Positions 8,765 through 18,569 of a stretch of 56,793 bases of DNA are shown here, in pieces. The position numbers and the translations under genes are program-made. Each line of letters begins with the position of its first letter. The stretch's first letter is position 1. Source of the DNA: Bacteroidales bacterium KA00251. GTDB taxonomy: Bacteria > Bacteroidota > Bacteroidia > Bacteroidales > Porphyromonadaceae. The stretch is from the NCBI GenBank assembly GCA_001552775.1, contig KQ959264.1, positions 88,868-145,660 on the forward strand. Reading direction: 5' to 3'. Below the pieces are notes generated by a model that was not told the origin of the DNA, did not search any database, and saw only the letters and a program-made list of their open reading frames with translations.

Positions 8765-10153
8765 TCAATTTAGCTCAATTGGTGCCACCTCCTGTCCAAG
8801 CAACGTAGCACCTGTAGCATCCAGAACCTTCACTCGGGCGAACTGTCCAATATGTGCTTTTCCTCTAGGAAAAACGATCACTTTATTTTGCCCCGATCTT
8901 CCAAAGTACTCCTCTCTACTCTTCTTACTTACACCCTCTATCAACACCTCAAACTCCTTTCCTATATCTGCTTGATTGGAGCTTAAGCTCAGATCGTTTT
9001 GCAACTTTATCATTTGATCTAGACGACGCAGTTTCACCTCTTCGGGCACATCATCAGGTAAGTGTCGAGAAGCATAAGTACCTGGTCTCTCGCTATACTT
9101 AAACATAAAGGCACTATCAAAATGAACTTTACGCATCAAAGAGAGAGTCTCTTCAAAGTCTTCTTCGGTCTCTCCCGAAAAACCACAAAATATATCGGTA
9201 GAAAGCCCCACGTCAGGGATCCTTTTGCGAATAGCCTCTACCCTTTCCAAAAAGATTTCGCGCGTGTACTTTCTTTTCATTCGCTTCAGTACGGCATTGC
9301 TTCCACTCTGCACTGGCAAATGAAGGTGAGGGCAGATATTAGGATAAGTAGCCATTACCTCTATGACCTCATCACTAAAATTCATAGGGTGTGGAGAGGT
9401 GAAACGAATACGCATATGAGGAACTCTTTGAGCAATAAGTGCTAAAAGCTTGGAAAAGTCCGTCTTTTCGCCAGTCTCGGGATCTTCATAGAGATAGCCA
9501 TTGACTATCTGTCCTAGCAAAGTAACCTCTCTATAGTGCAACTCTTCCATATGAGTGATCTCTTGCAAGATACTCTTTGGGTCTCTACTTCTTTCTCTTC
9601 CTCTCGTATACGGAACTATACAATAAGTACAAAACTCATTGCACCCTCGCATAATAGACACAAATCCAGTCACATGAAGCCCTGCTAGCTTGAGAGGAAT
9701 CACATCGCGATAAGTTTCCGTCTTAGAAAGCGCAATATTAATGGCTTTATGACCTGTCTCCACGGATGCAAAAAGATGAGGAAGATCGTTATAGGCATCT
9801 GGACCTGCTACGATATCCACTTCGTGCTCATCAATAAGCATTTTTTCAGTTCGCTCGGCCATGCAGCCAAGTACACCTATTATATGGGGTCTTTTGTGTT
9901 TCCGTCTTAGTCCATTGAGGTGCTGCAAGCGATTGAGAATTTTTTGTTCAGCACTATCTCTCACCGAGCATGTATTTAGCAACACGGCATCGGCTTCCTC
10001 TAAGTTTTCGGTCAACTCGTAGCCTGCGGTTTTCATAATTGCAGCGATCACTTCACTATCAGCCACATTCATCTGGCAACCATACGTCTCTAAGAAAAGT
10101 TTTTTTGAGTTGATATTGTCCTGTTTTTGTAGAGGTGGATTCTTTTTCAACAT
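8765..10153 (-). CDS. miaB: tRNA-2-methylthio-N6-dimethylallyladenosine synthase
   Basis: Radical-SAM methylthiotransferase that adds the 2-methylthio group to i6A37 of tRNAs. The N-terminal domain has the three cluster cysteines C26 (ETYGCQMN), C62 (NTCSVRD) and C97 (GCMAER). The radical-SAM CxxxCxxC is C171, C175 and C178 (GCNEFCTYC). A C-terminal TRAM domain begins near residue 390. The NTCSVRD and GCQMNVADSE motifs favour MiaB over RimO or MtaB. The 462-residue length includes a short N-terminal extension before KLFLETYG, so a start a few codons later is possible. It is monocistronic by spacing. Confidence 0.95.
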   Translation of the reverse strand: MLKKNPPLQKQDNINSKKLFLETYGCQMNVADSEVIAAIMKTAGYELTENLEEADAVLLNTCSVRDSAEQKILNRLQHLNGLRRKHKRPHIIGVLGCMAERTEKMLIDEHEVDIVAGPDAYNDLPHLFASVETGHKAINIALSKTETYRDVIPLKLAGLHVTGFVSIMRGCNEFCTYCIVPYTRGRERSRDPKSILQEITHMEELHYREVTLLGQIVNGYLYEDPETGEKTDFSKLLALIAQRVPHMRIRFTSPHPMNFSDEVIEVMATYPNICPHLHLPVQSGSNAVLKRMKRKYTREIFLERVEAIRKRIPDVGLSTDIFCGFSGETEEDFEETLSLMRKVHFDSAFMFKYSERPGTYASRHLPDDVPEEVKLRRLDQMIKLQNDLSLSSNQADIGKEFEVLIEGVSKKSREEYFGRSGQNKVIVFPRGKAHIGQFARVKVLDATGATLLGQEVAPIELN

Positions 10154-10222
10154 GATGACTTAATTAGATTTAAATCTTTACTTATTGATAAGAGAGATGC
10201 TTCTATTCAGTAAAGGAATGAT

Positions 10223-10230
10223 TACCTTTG
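10223..10230 (+). promoter_or_regulatory. Orphan Bacteroidetes -7 box
   Basis: TACCTTTG on the plus strand in the miaB-mutS2 spacer, where both flanking genes point the other way. No -33 TTTG box is visible at the right distance. It is notable because a plus-strand hairpin with a T-run follows about 45 bases later. Confidence 0.4.
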
Positions 10231-10236
10231 TTTCTG

Positions 10237-10313
10237 GAAAAGTAAGATTTCCTATAGTTAAGGTTTTGGTTTAAAGGACGAGTTGGTCGTGAGACCAGTT
10301 CGTCCTTTTTTAT
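10237..10313 (+). ncRNA. Candidate small RNA between miaB and mutS2
   Basis: Inferred transcript from the orphan -7 box to the T-run after the hairpin, about 75 bases. No protein-coding frame fits. The hairpin has a proper T-run only when read on the plus strand, although no plus-strand gene lies upstream. This is inference from signals alone. I recognise no RNA family. Confidence 0.3.
10274..10309 (+). terminator. Rho-independent terminator, plus-strand orientation
   Basis: A 16-bp stem (arms AAAGGACGAGTTGGTC and GACCAGTTCGTCCTTT) with two G-T pairs, a GTGA tetraloop, and a following TTTT. On the minus strand the downstream bases are AAACC, so it is a poor terminator for mutS2. Confidence 0.7.
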
Positions 10314-10427
10314 CTTATATCAGTTTCCATACCAAACCTTACCTCGTTATATACAACACTTCTCTTCTTTTGTTTCTCTTTATTCTCTCTTGTATAATTG
10401 TCCTAATCCGATTCAGTACCTAAATAG

Positions 10428-12971
10428 CTAAAAATAGACCACTGTTATTCCAGCTCCCCCAAAACGCACGTCTTCATCCTCAAAATGCCTTACTAGAGGT
10501 GAAGTAGCAAGGTGCTCTCGAATACTTTGACGCAAGGCTCCTGTACCAGTACCATGTAGAATTTTTATTTTGCTACTTCCTACTTGTAAGGCTTCATCTA
10601 CAAAGTAATCTACTTGTTGCAGAGCATCCACTGCACGCATTCCTCTTACATCTAGCTCTTCTTGGAAATGGATTTTCTTTTCATGGATATGCTCTGTAAT
10701 GTTGCTACTTTTTTTATCCAGCATAGCATTTGTTCCTTGCTTTCGGGAAAGGGGAACAAGGGCAGAAAGAGGCTTAATAATTGAAAGGCTATTGCCGAGA
10801 GCCAGTAGTACTTCACCTTCCCTCCTTTCTACTACAGTGGCTTCAATCCCTTCGGGCTCTATTCTCACGGTGTCTCCTGGTGCAAGTGAGAGCAACTTGA
10901 CCTTTTTCTGGGATTCAGCGTGCGATTGACTATTTTGCCTTTTTTCCTTTCTCTGTTTCTTGTGGCTTTTAATTGTACTGGCATCTTCCTCCTCTCTTTC
11001 ATGGGACTGACTATCGTCTTGCTGTAACTGCTGGAGGTGTGCAGAAAGCCTCTGACGTGCTTGGAGCGTTTCCGTGCGTCTTGCCTGGCTCTCTTTAATC
11101 TCTCGGACCGTTCGTTCCACGAGAGCATTGGAGTCCTTTATAATTGTTGAGGCCTCCTCTTTGGCTTGTGAAAGTATCTTTTTTTCCTCTTTTTGGAGTT
11201 TCTCTAAACGACTTTTATACTCCTCAATCTGTCTTGTCAGTTGGTTGCTCTGTCTTCTTATTTCTTCACGCTTTCTTTGCCAATAGCTTTTGTCTCTGGC
11301 GATGTCTTGTACATAGCTATCACTATTGACCACCTTTTCTCCTACTAGATTTTTTGCCTTCTCTAGCACACCTTGGGGAATACCCGATCGGTGAGCAATC
11401 TCAAGAGCAAACGAACTTCCTGGTTGCCCTATAGAGAGACGGAAGAGTGGACGCATAGCTCCTCGGTCATAGAGCATTGCTCCATTGACAAAACCCTCGG
11501 TTTGTGATGCAAACTGCTTGAGATTACGGTAGTGAGTGGTAACTAAAGCTAAACTCTTTGAGGCGTTGAACTGAGCGAGCAAAGCCTCGGCAATTGCCCC
11601 TCCAAGCTCAGGCTCTGTGCCTGATCCAAACTCATCTACCATCAATAAGGTGCGAGGACCTGCCAATTTGCAAAAAGCAGCCATCGCACGTAGATGAGAA
11701 CTATAGGTGCTGAGGTCGTCTTCTAGCGACTGATCGTCTCCTATATTGATGGCCAACACATCAAAAACACCCGCTTCGCTATCTGGATGCACGGGAATGG
11801 GAATACCACACTGCAACATGTACTGCAAAAGGGCTACCGTTTTTAGACACACCGACTTCCCTCCTGCATTAGGGCCTGAAATCACTAAGACTCTCTCTTC
11901 AGAGCAATTTAGAAATAGGTCTAAGGGTACAATCTTTCGCCCTTGCTCCTCCAATGAACGCCGTAGGATGGGATGTCTGGCTTCGATCCAATGTAGATAG
12001 GGATAGGTACGAAGTCGTGGTACTACACCATGCTCCTCCAGTGCAAAAAGAGCAATTGCACGAATACCATCCAGTACACCTATCATCAAATGAAGAGAGA
12101 GAAGGAGTCGGGCATGGGGACGTAGCTCTTCTGTAAAGGCAATTAATAGGCGGATAATCTCCCGTTTTTCCTCATGGTGCAATTCGCGTACACGATTGCT
12201 ATTTTCAATCACCTCCAGGGGCTCTACAAAAAGGGTTTTCCCCGTAGCCGATTCATCAAAAACCACCCCTTGCACTTGTCGCTTATAGGCAGGTATGATA
12301 GGGATAACTGTATGTCCCTCACGAAGAGTAGGAAGGGATCCCTCTTCTGCCCATCCTTTGGCGATTGCTCCTGCAAGCACTTGACGAGCTATTTTACTAT
12401 TTTGTCGCTCTAAAGCTTCTATTTCTCGTCGTAACTCGTAAAGCTGGGGACTAGCTTTGTCTGCGATATGACCATAAGGATCCAGAATCTTTTCTAAAGA
12501 GCGAAGAAGAGGCAAAAGCCCCTCAATCCCCTCCACAAGAAAGGTACTCAGTGTAGGAAATTTTACCCGTTTTTCTCCATTTTGCTCTTCTTGTCTCCTT
12601 GAAAAAAAAAGCCGTAAAGCCTCGGAAGCTCTCAGAAAAAGTCGCAATTGCAGAAGTCTCTCGCTAGCGATATAGCTACCTTCAGCAGCTATCGCTTGGA
12701 TATCCCTACTAAGATCGTCAAAGCGAAGTGAAGGAAATTCTTCTCTACTCTGTAGCAGCTCCATCATCTCTTTCACGGCCTCAAGCCGTTTAGAGATGAG
12801 CTTCACTGATGCCGTAGGGGCTAGCTTTTCCAGGTTTACTTTGCCCATAGGGCTTTCAGCAAAAGCGCCTATAAGGTTTCGCACCTTATCAAAGCCTACT
12901 TTATTTTCGAAATTTGTGGGGTAAGCAACAAACCTCTTGGGGCCCTGTGTTCTTCTTTTCTCCTTCATCAA
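10428..12971 (-). CDS. mutS2: MutS2 family ATPase / Smr-domain nuclease
   Basis: MutS-related protein without mismatch-recognition domains. The family acts on branched DNA or on collided ribosomes. The MutS core ATPase has Walker A GPNAGGKS near residue 366 and the Walker B/signature stretch LLMVDEFGSGTEPELGG. A long charged coiled-coil follows (about 520-680). The C-terminal Smr domain (about 770-847) shows LDVRGMRAVDAL and HGTGTGALR. The length of 847 residues is somewhat above the usual 780-830, with a Lys/Glu/Gln-rich insert before the Smr domain. Its start overlaps the rseP stop by 4 bases, so translational coupling is likely. Confidence 0.94.
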   Translation of the reverse strand: MMKEKRRTQGPKRFVAYPTNFENKVGFDKVRNLIGAFAESPMGKVNLEKLAPTASVKLISKRLEAVKEMMELLQSREEFPSLRFDDLSRDIQAIAAEGSYIASERLLQLRLFLRASEALRLFFSRRQEEQNGEKRVKFPTLSTFLVEGIEGLLPLLRSLEKILDPYGHIADKASPQLYELRREIEALERQNSKIARQVLAGAIAKGWAEEGSLPTLREGHTVIPIIPAYKRQVQGVVFDESATGKTLFVEPLEVIENSNRVRELHHEEKREIIRLLIAFTEELRPHARLLLSLHLMIGVLDGIRAIALFALEEHGVVPRLRTYPYLHWIEARHPILRRSLEEQGRKIVPLDLFLNCSEERVLVISGPNAGGKSVCLKTVALLQYMLQCGIPIPVHPDSEAGVFDVLAINIGDDQSLEDDLSTYSSHLRAMAAFCKLAGPRTLLMVDEFGSGTEPELGGAIAEALLAQFNASKSLALVTTHYRNLKQFASQTEGFVNGAMLYDRGAMRPLFRLSIGQPGSSFALEIAHRSGIPQGVLEKAKNLVGEKVVNSDSYVQDIARDKSYWQRKREEIRRQSNQLTRQIEEYKSRLEKLQKEEKKILSQAKEEASTIIKDSNALVERTVREIKESQARRTETLQARQRLSAHLQQLQQDDSQSHEREEEDASTIKSHKKQRKEKRQNSQSHAESQKKVKLLSLAPGDTVRIEPEGIEATVVERREGEVLLALGNSLSIIKPLSALVPLSRKQGTNAMLDKKSSNITEHIHEKKIHFQEELDVRGMRAVDALQQVDYFVDEALQVGSSKIKILHGTGTGALRQSIREHLATSPLVRHFEDEDVRFGGAGITVVYF

Positions 12972-14305
12972 AAGAGCCGTATTACATCGTTGAGGTTAGC
13001 CCAAACAAGCAAAAACATAAGGAAGATAAATCCTACCATTTTAGTTTTCATAAGTAGCTTGTCATTGATCTTTTTACGCGTCACAAGCTCCACCAACAGA
13101 AAAAGAATCTCTGCCCCATCAAGCATCGGAACTGGGAGAAAATTCATAAAGGCAAAAATGACCGAAAGAAGTGCTACGACACTCCAAAAGGCTACTCCAC
13201 TAAAAGTACTTGAAAAGAGTTTGCCCATAGAGATAAAGCCTCCCATTGAATTGGCACCTTCACGCGTAAAGATGTACTTCATATTGTCTGCATACCCTAT
13301 AAGTGTGTGCCACGCCTTTTGTATACCTGCTGGTATTGACTCCCAAAAACTATAGCGATAATGCTTTAAGGGATAAACTTGGGCAAAGCTAGCAAGCCCC
13401 ACTCCTATACGTCCTTGCGCATCGGGGGTTACAGAAAGCCGAAGAGTATCGTTTCCTCTGGCAATGCATAGCGGTAATGGCTGACCTGGAGCGAGCGCAA
13501 AGAGCCTCTGCGCTTCACTAATATCGTAAATTTTTACAGTATCTATTGCGAGGAGGCGATCACCTTTTTGAAGTCCTGTAGTAGCGGCGGGAGTTCCTTC
13601 AAAAACAGTATCTGCCACAAAGGGAGTTTGAACGCTGAGCATCCCCTCATTCGTCGCTAGGAGTCTCTGCATCATATCCGAGGGCATAGAGATGACTACC
13701 TTTCTATCTGCTCGTTGCACGACAACTTTATGTGACTCAATCAACCGCTTCATAAAGTCGTCTGACAAGAAATCCAGTTCCTCTCCATCTACAGTAAGGA
13801 TAATGTCGTTGTCTTGAAACCCCACCTCTTGTGCCACGGGAGAAAACATCATACCAGACGAGATATCCGCTGATTTCAACTCGTAGCGTCCTTGATAAAA
13901 GACAAGCCCTGCATAGAGAATGACAGCTGAGACAAGATTGAAAAGGATCCCAGCAATCATAATAAGGAAGCGTTGCCAAGCTGGTTTTGCACGCATCTCA
14001 TAGGGCTTGGGTACACTTCGCTTTCCTGTTGCCAAATAATGCTCGTCTACCATTCCCATAATCTTGCAATATCCCCCCATAGGAAACCAGCCAATACCAA
14101 ACTCTGTACCACTTCGCTTGCTTTTATAGCGAAAAAGAGCTTTCCCCTTTAGGTCGAAGAACAGATAAAACTTCTCCACACGCACTTTAAATAATCGTGC
14201 CATGGAAAAGTGTCCCAACTCATGTATAATGACTATGAGAGAGAGTGCAAGCACAAGCTGGAGAGCCTTCAAAAGGATGGGAAGAAATGTAACGGATATA
14301 CCCAT
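12968..14305 (-). CDS. rseP: RIP metalloprotease RseP (site-2 protease)
   Basis: Inner-membrane zinc protease that cuts transmembrane substrates, typically anti-sigma factors or signal-peptide remnants. The zinc motif HELGH is residues 28-32 in the first transmembrane segment. The third zinc ligand lies in NFLPVPMLDG near residue 390. Two periplasmic PDZ-like stretches are visible, including QDNDIILTVDGEE and LQKGDRLLAIDTVK. Membrane segments occur near 10-30, 110-130, 370-395 and 420-440. The 445-residue length fits the Bacteroidetes form. It is transcribed with mutS2, and a -7 box lies 30 bases upstream. Confidence 0.95.
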   Translation of the reverse strand: MGISVTFLPILLKALQLVLALSLIVIIHELGHFSMARLFKVRVEKFYLFFDLKGKALFRYKSKRSGTEFGIGWFPMGGYCKIMGMVDEHYLATGKRSVPKPYEMRAKPAWQRFLIMIAGILFNLVSAVILYAGLVFYQGRYELKSADISSGMMFSPVAQEVGFQDNDIILTVDGEELDFLSDDFMKRLIESHKVVVQRADRKVVISMPSDMMQRLLATNEGMLSVQTPFVADTVFEGTPAATTGLQKGDRLLAIDTVKIYDISEAQRLFALAPGQPLPLCIARGNDTLRLSVTPDAQGRIGVGLASFAQVYPLKHYRYSFWESIPAGIQKAWHTLIGYADNMKYIFTREGANSMGGFISMGKLFSSTFSGVAFWSVVALLSVIFAFMNFLPVPMLDGAEILFLLVELVTRKKINDKLLMKTKMVGFIFLMFLLVWANLNDVIRLF

Positions 14306-14335
14306 GGTGGCATTTGACTAAAACACATTGTCTTG

Positions 14336-14343
14336 CAAAGTTA
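14336..14343 (-). promoter_or_regulatory. -7 box of the rseP-mutS2 operon
   Basis: TAACTTTG on the minus strand, matching the Bacteroidetes consensus TAnnTTTG, 30 bases upstream of the rseP start. No clear -33 box. Confidence 0.55.
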
Positions 14344-14480
14344 GCTCTATTTTTTCAGTCCTTCGGCATTATCGACAAGATTGGAGACCTGCTTCACCTT
14401 TTTTAAATGAGAGTGAAGCCAAACTCACCTTCCTTTAGGGAGGTTAATAAAGTGACTTTCCTCGGTAAAAGTTCAGGGAG

Positions 14481-14576
14481 ATTCATTTGAATGTCTCAGA
14501 AGATTCATTTGAAAGTCTCGGAAGATTCATTTTAAAGTCTCGGAAGACTCATTTGAAAGTCTCGGAAGATTTTCCG
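14481..14576. repeat. 22-bp tandem repeat, four copies plus a partial
   Basis: Units begin at 14481, 14503, 14525 and 14547, with a partial unit at 14569. The shared pattern is ATTCATTTGAAAGTCTCGG followed by AAG. Units differ at one to three bases. There are no spacers between units. Each unit contains a near-palindrome, ATTCATTTGAAT. The conserved CTCGGAAG part reappears inverted as CTTCCGAG in the array at the right edge of the window. Confidence 0.85.
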
Positions 14577-14824
14577 TACGCTTATTCAATTCTATTCAAG
14601 TAGATTATGCTTTTATTTTCTTTCTTGTTGAAAACTGCTTCCTCAATTAGAGAGCAAAAAATGAGGAACTATAAGAAAAAAGCCGAACTTTGCCTTACCG
14701 CTAGAAGGGGGGAAAAACGTTCAGAAGCAAGGCTTCACCCTAGCTACTTCGAGACGTTTATCCTATTGTATACTGTGCGGATTTAGACACCTTACTTACC
14801 AGACTTGAATTGAAAAAAAAGCCT

Positions 14825-17800
14825 ATGACTACTCTCTCTCAGCCCTCTCCAATGGTTCCTTTTGTGCACCTCCACGTACACTCATACTACTCTGTCCTAG
14901 ATGGGCAATGCCCCCTTGAAGCCATCATAAAAAAAGCAAAAGAAGATGGTATGCCCGGTATAGCCCTAACCGACCATGGAGCTATGTTTGGTGTAAAAAG
15001 CTTTACAGAACTTGTTCAAAAGGAAAATAAACCTATCCTTGCAGCACAAAAAGCCCTAAAAAAGGAGATTGAAAAGCTAGCAGATGGCGAAAGCGACCAA
15101 GCAAAGCAACTAAAGGAGCAATACGAAGCACTCTCAAAGCAGCTCTTCAAGCCGATTATCGGGTGTGAAGTATACTGTGCCAAGAGAAGTCGACACGACA
15201 AAGACAAAAGTGCCATAGACCCATACAATCCAGGTAGGAGTATTGACGCTAGTGGTTGGCACCTCATCCTTCTAGCCAAAAACTTTCAAGGGTACCAAAA
15301 CCTTATCAAGATGGTCTCTCTCTCCTATACCGAAGGGGAGTATTATAGACCACGAATTGACAAAGAGCTCCTCAAGAAGCACCACGAAGGGATAATCGCT
15401 TGTAGTGCGTGCCTAGGGGGAGAAGTGGCACAGCATATCCTACACGATCATATCGATCGAGCAGAAGAGACCATTGAATGGTTTAAAAATATTTTTGGAG
15501 ACGACTACTATCTTGAAGTACAACTGCACAAAACAGACAAACCTAATGCCAACAGAGAAACCTACGTCAAGCAACTGAAAGTAAACGAAGCAATCTACGA
15601 CCTTGCAGAGCGACTAGGAGTAAAGGTCATTGCTACTAACGATGTACACTTTGTAGACGAAGAGGATGCCGAAGCCCACGACCACTTGATTTGTGTCTCT
15701 ACCAAAAAGGATCTTGACGACCCTACTCGAATGACCTACAGCAAGCAAGAGTGGCTAAAGACAACGGCTGAAATGAATGCCATCTTCCAAGATCATCCTG
15801 AGGTGCTACGCCATACGGTAGAGGTGTGTGACAAGGTGGAAATCTACTCGATAGAGCATGGTCCCATTATGCCCTACTTCGAGATTCCAAAGGAGTTTGC
15901 CAATGCTGGGGCTTACCTGCGTTACCTCACCTATGAAGGTGCAAAAGAGCGCTACAAAGACAATCTATCCAATGAGGTAAAAGAGCGTATTGACTACGAG
16001 CTGGAGATCATCTTATCCATGGGGTTTCCCGATTATTTTTTGATCGTATACGACTTTATTAAAGCAGCTCGAGATCACGGTGTACTAGTAGGCCCAGGTC
16101 GAGGCTCTGCCGCAGGTAGTGTAGTCGCTTACTGCTTGCGAATTACCGAAATAGACCCACTTCGCTATGGTCTACTTTTTGAGCGTTTTCTCAACCCCGA
16201 CCGTATCTCTTTGCCCGATATTGATGTCGACTTTGAAGACAGTGGTAGAGAGCTTGTGCTAGACTACGTACGCCAAAAGTATGGGGTAGAAAATGTAGCC
16301 CGTATCATTACCTTTGGGCAGATGAAAACAAAAAGTGCCTTCAACGATATGGCTCGCGTAGAGAAGGTGCCTCTTCAAGAGAGTAACCACTTCTCCAAGC
16401 TTATTCCTCGAGAAGTGGAAGGAGTAAAGCACATGACTTTACCTATTGCCATTGAAAAAACACCTGAGCTACAGACGATCGTGCAGCAAGGCGATCCCAA
16501 GCTAACACGAGCAATCGAATACGCCACTCGCCTAGAAAACACCATAAGAAACGTAGGGGTGCATGCCTGTGGCGTGATCATTTCGGGAAAGCCTGTAAGC
16601 GATGTGGTACCCATCGCTCAAGTACGCGACAAAGACGGCAACGATGTAACCATTACGCAATACAAAGGGGAGGTCATAGAATCAACGGGACTTATCAAGA
16701 TGGACTTTTTGGGACTGCAAACCCTTACCATCATTAAAGAAGCCCTTGAAAACATCAAGCGACGCCATGGGATAGATCTCGACATTGACGCCATTCCGCT
16801 AGACGACAAAAAGACCTTGGAACTCTATAGCGAAGGGAAAACGATCGGTACCTTTCAGTTTGAATCGGCTGGCATGAGAAAGTACCTCATTGAGCTTAAG
16901 CCCGACCGCTTTGAAGACCTCATCGCTATGAATGCCCTCTACCGTCCAGGTCCTATGGAGTATATCCCCAACTATATTGACCGCCGACACGGCCGAGAAG
17001 AGATTGTATACGATCTCCCCGAAATGGAAGAGGTGCTGAAAGAGACCTACGGCATCACTGTATACCAAGAGCAAGTGATGCGACTCTCGCGCATCATTGC
17101 CAACTTCACAAGAGGAGAAAGTGACGTGCTAAGAAAAGGGATGGGAAAGAAAAAACTTGAACTCCTAAAGCCACTCGAAGAGAAGTTTTTTAAAGAAGGT
17201 CAAAACAATGGGCACTCCCTAGAAGTCCTGAAAAAGATTTGGGAAGACTGGATGAAATTTGCAGCCTATGCCTTCAATAAAAGCCATGCAGCATGCTATG
17301 CCTGGGTAGCCTATCAAACCGCCTACCTCAAGGCACACTATCCGAGTGAGTTTATGGCGGGCAACCTTAGCTGTATGCTGTCTAAAGCAGACGAATTGGC
17401 GAAATTTCTGGAAGAGTGTCGCAACATGGAGATCAATGTACTTTCGCCCGATGTCAACGAGTCGCAAAAGAAGTTTGCCGTAAATAGTAAAGGCGATATA
17501 CGCTTTGGGCTTGGTGCCATCAAGGGAGTAAGCTCGGCTGCTATTGATACCCTTATTGAAGAGAGAGAAAAAAATGGACTTTTCGTGGATGTCTATGACT
17601 TTATCTCGCGTCTACCACAAGGAACTATTAATCGCAAGACCCTTGAAGGACTGATCCTTTCTGGAGCTATGGACAGCATGGGGATCTCTCGGGAAGACTA
17701 CTTTGTCCCCCCTATGCACAGCAACGAAGAAGACTTTCTTGCAGCCCTCTTGCAATACGGCAAGAAGATGGGAGACGAAAAAGCCTTTTCTCAGCCCACA

Positions 17801-18511
17801 TCGCTTTTTGGAGATATTGAGGAGGTACAGGTCACTAAACCTGAACCCACCAAAGCCACACCTTGGAGTAGCCTAAAGAAACTGAAAGAAGAGCGAGAAC
17901 TCATTGGTCTTTTCCTCAGTGGCAACCCCTTGGATCCCTATTTGCTTCCCCTCAAATATTGCTGCACCACCGAACTCCAAGACCTCAACGACCTCAATGC
18001 TTTCGTGGGGAAGACCCTTTCGTTTGCAGGGATGGTCACCAAAACATTCCAAGGAACCACGCGAAACAACAAACCCTATGGTAGGCTGACTATCGAAGAC
18101 CTCTCCTCCTCTTATGAGTTTGCTCTTTTTGGCCAGCAATACCTCGAGTTTTCCAACTTTTTTCAAGAAGATCTCTTTTTGTACTTCACAGGTACCGTGG
18201 AGCTCAATCGCTTTCGCAACAACCTTCCTGAGCTGAAAATCTCCTCTATCTCACTCCTTGATGATGTAGCAGAAAAACGCATTCGTGAAGTGACCCTTTC
18301 TATTCCTGTAGAGCTCCTCTCTCTCGAATTATCGAAAAAGCTCATTCAAGAGGTAAAACAGAATAAGGGAGGAGCAGATCTCGTCTTCTGCTTCAACTCT
18401 TCGCACTCTCCACACTACTCTCTACAAACCCCTCAAAAGTGCAAAATAACCCCAGGTACATGGCTTGTGCTATTGTGCAATAAATACGATCTATCGATGA
18501 GCGTAAAATAA
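14825..18511 (+). CDS. dnaE: DNA polymerase III subunit alpha
   Basis: Replicative polymerase catalytic subunit. The N-terminal PHP domain starts FVHLHVHSYYS and contains GIALTDHGAMFG. The polymerase core has GPGRGSAAGSVVAYCLRI and the catalytic aspartates in LPDIDVDFED (about residues 461-470). A helix-hairpin-helix region and a C-terminal OB fold (KTLSFAGMVTKTFQGT, about 1070) follow. Its 1,228 residues are typical of DnaE1. The frame is open from a TTG at 14810, but the ATG giving MTTLSQPSP is the more natural start. Followed directly by trxA, which has its own promoter. Confidence 0.96.
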   Translation: MTTLSQPSPMVPFVHLHVHSYYSVLDGQCPLEAIIKKAKEDGMPGIALTDHGAMFGVKSFTELVQKENKPILAAQKALKKEIEKLADGESDQAKQLKEQYEALSKQLFKPIIGCEVYCAKRSRHDKDKSAIDPYNPGRSIDASGWHLILLAKNFQGYQNLIKMVSLSYTEGEYYRPRIDKELLKKHHEGIIACSACLGGEVAQHILHDHIDRAEETIEWFKNIFGDDYYLEVQLHKTDKPNANRETYVKQLKVNEAIYDLAERLGVKVIATNDVHFVDEEDAEAHDHLICVSTKKDLDDPTRMTYSKQEWLKTTAEMNAIFQDHPEVLRHTVEVCDKVEIYSIEHGPIMPYFEIPKEFANAGAYLRYLTYEGAKERYKDNLSNEVKERIDYELEIILSMGFPDYFLIVYDFIKAARDHGVLVGPGRGSAAGSVVAYCLRITEIDPLRYGLLFERFLNPDRISLPDIDVDFEDSGRELVLDYVRQKYGVENVARIITFGQMKTKSAFNDMARVEKVPLQESNHFSKLIPREVEGVKHMTLPIAIEKTPELQTIVQQGDPKLTRAIEYATRLENTIRNVGVHACGVIISGKPVSDVVPIAQVRDKDGNDVTITQYKGEVIESTGLIKMDFLGLQTLTIIKEALENIKRRHGIDLDIDAIPLDDKKTLELYSEGKTIGTFQFESAGMRKYLIELKPDRFEDLIAMNALYRPGPMEYIPNYIDRRHGREEIVYDLPEMEEVLKETYGITVYQEQVMRLSRIIANFTRGESDVLRKGMGKKKLELLKPLEEKFFKEGQNNGHSLEVLKKIWEDWMKFAAYAFNKSHAACYAWVAYQTAYLKAHYPSEFMAGNLSCMLSKADELAKFLEECRNMEINVLSPDVNESQKKFAVNSKGDIRFGLGAIKGVSSAAIDTLIEEREKNGLFVDVYDFISRLPQGTINRKTLEGLILSGAMDSMGISREDYFVPPMHSNEEDFLAALLQYGKKMGDEKAFSQPTSLFGDIEEVQVTKPEPTKATPWSSLKKLKEERELIGLFLSGNPLDPYLLPLKYCCTTELQDLNDLNAFVGKTLSFAGMVTKTFQGTTRNNKPYGRLTIEDLSSSYEFALFGQQYLEFSNFFQEDLFLYFTGTVELNRFRNNLPELKISSISLLDDVAEKRIREVTLSIPVELLSLELSKKLIQEVKQNKGGADLVFCFNSSHSPHYSLQTPQKCKITPGTWLVLLCNKYDLSMSVK

Positions 18512-18516
18512 ACTAG

Positions 18517-18524
18517 TATCTTTG
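18517..18524 (+). promoter_or_regulatory. -7 box of trxA
   Basis: TATCTTTG, an exact TAnnTTTG match, lying 45 bases before the chosen trxA start and just after the dnaE stop. It overlaps the upstream part of the trxA reading frame, which supports the downstream ATG as the real start. Confidence 0.6.
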
Positions 18525-18569
18525 CAGAAGAAACAGAAAAGAAACAAATTACTAGAATTACATTATACT

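Larger units (their letters stand above)
14306..14809. other. Divergent intergenic region rseP/dnaE with repeat array
   Basis: Holds the minus-strand promoter of rseP-mutS2, a four-copy 22-bp tandem repeat, and the leader of dnaE. A near-match -7 box (GAACTTTG, about 14685) could serve dnaE. No gene is visible. Confidence 0.5.

Noticed and set aside
14481-14576. CRISPR array
   Set aside because: The 22-bp units are directly adjacent with no spacers, and no cas genes are present.
14810-14824. TTG start of dnaE
   Set aside because: An ATG five codons later gives a normal N-terminus before the PHP domain; the TTG extension is only Lys-rich.
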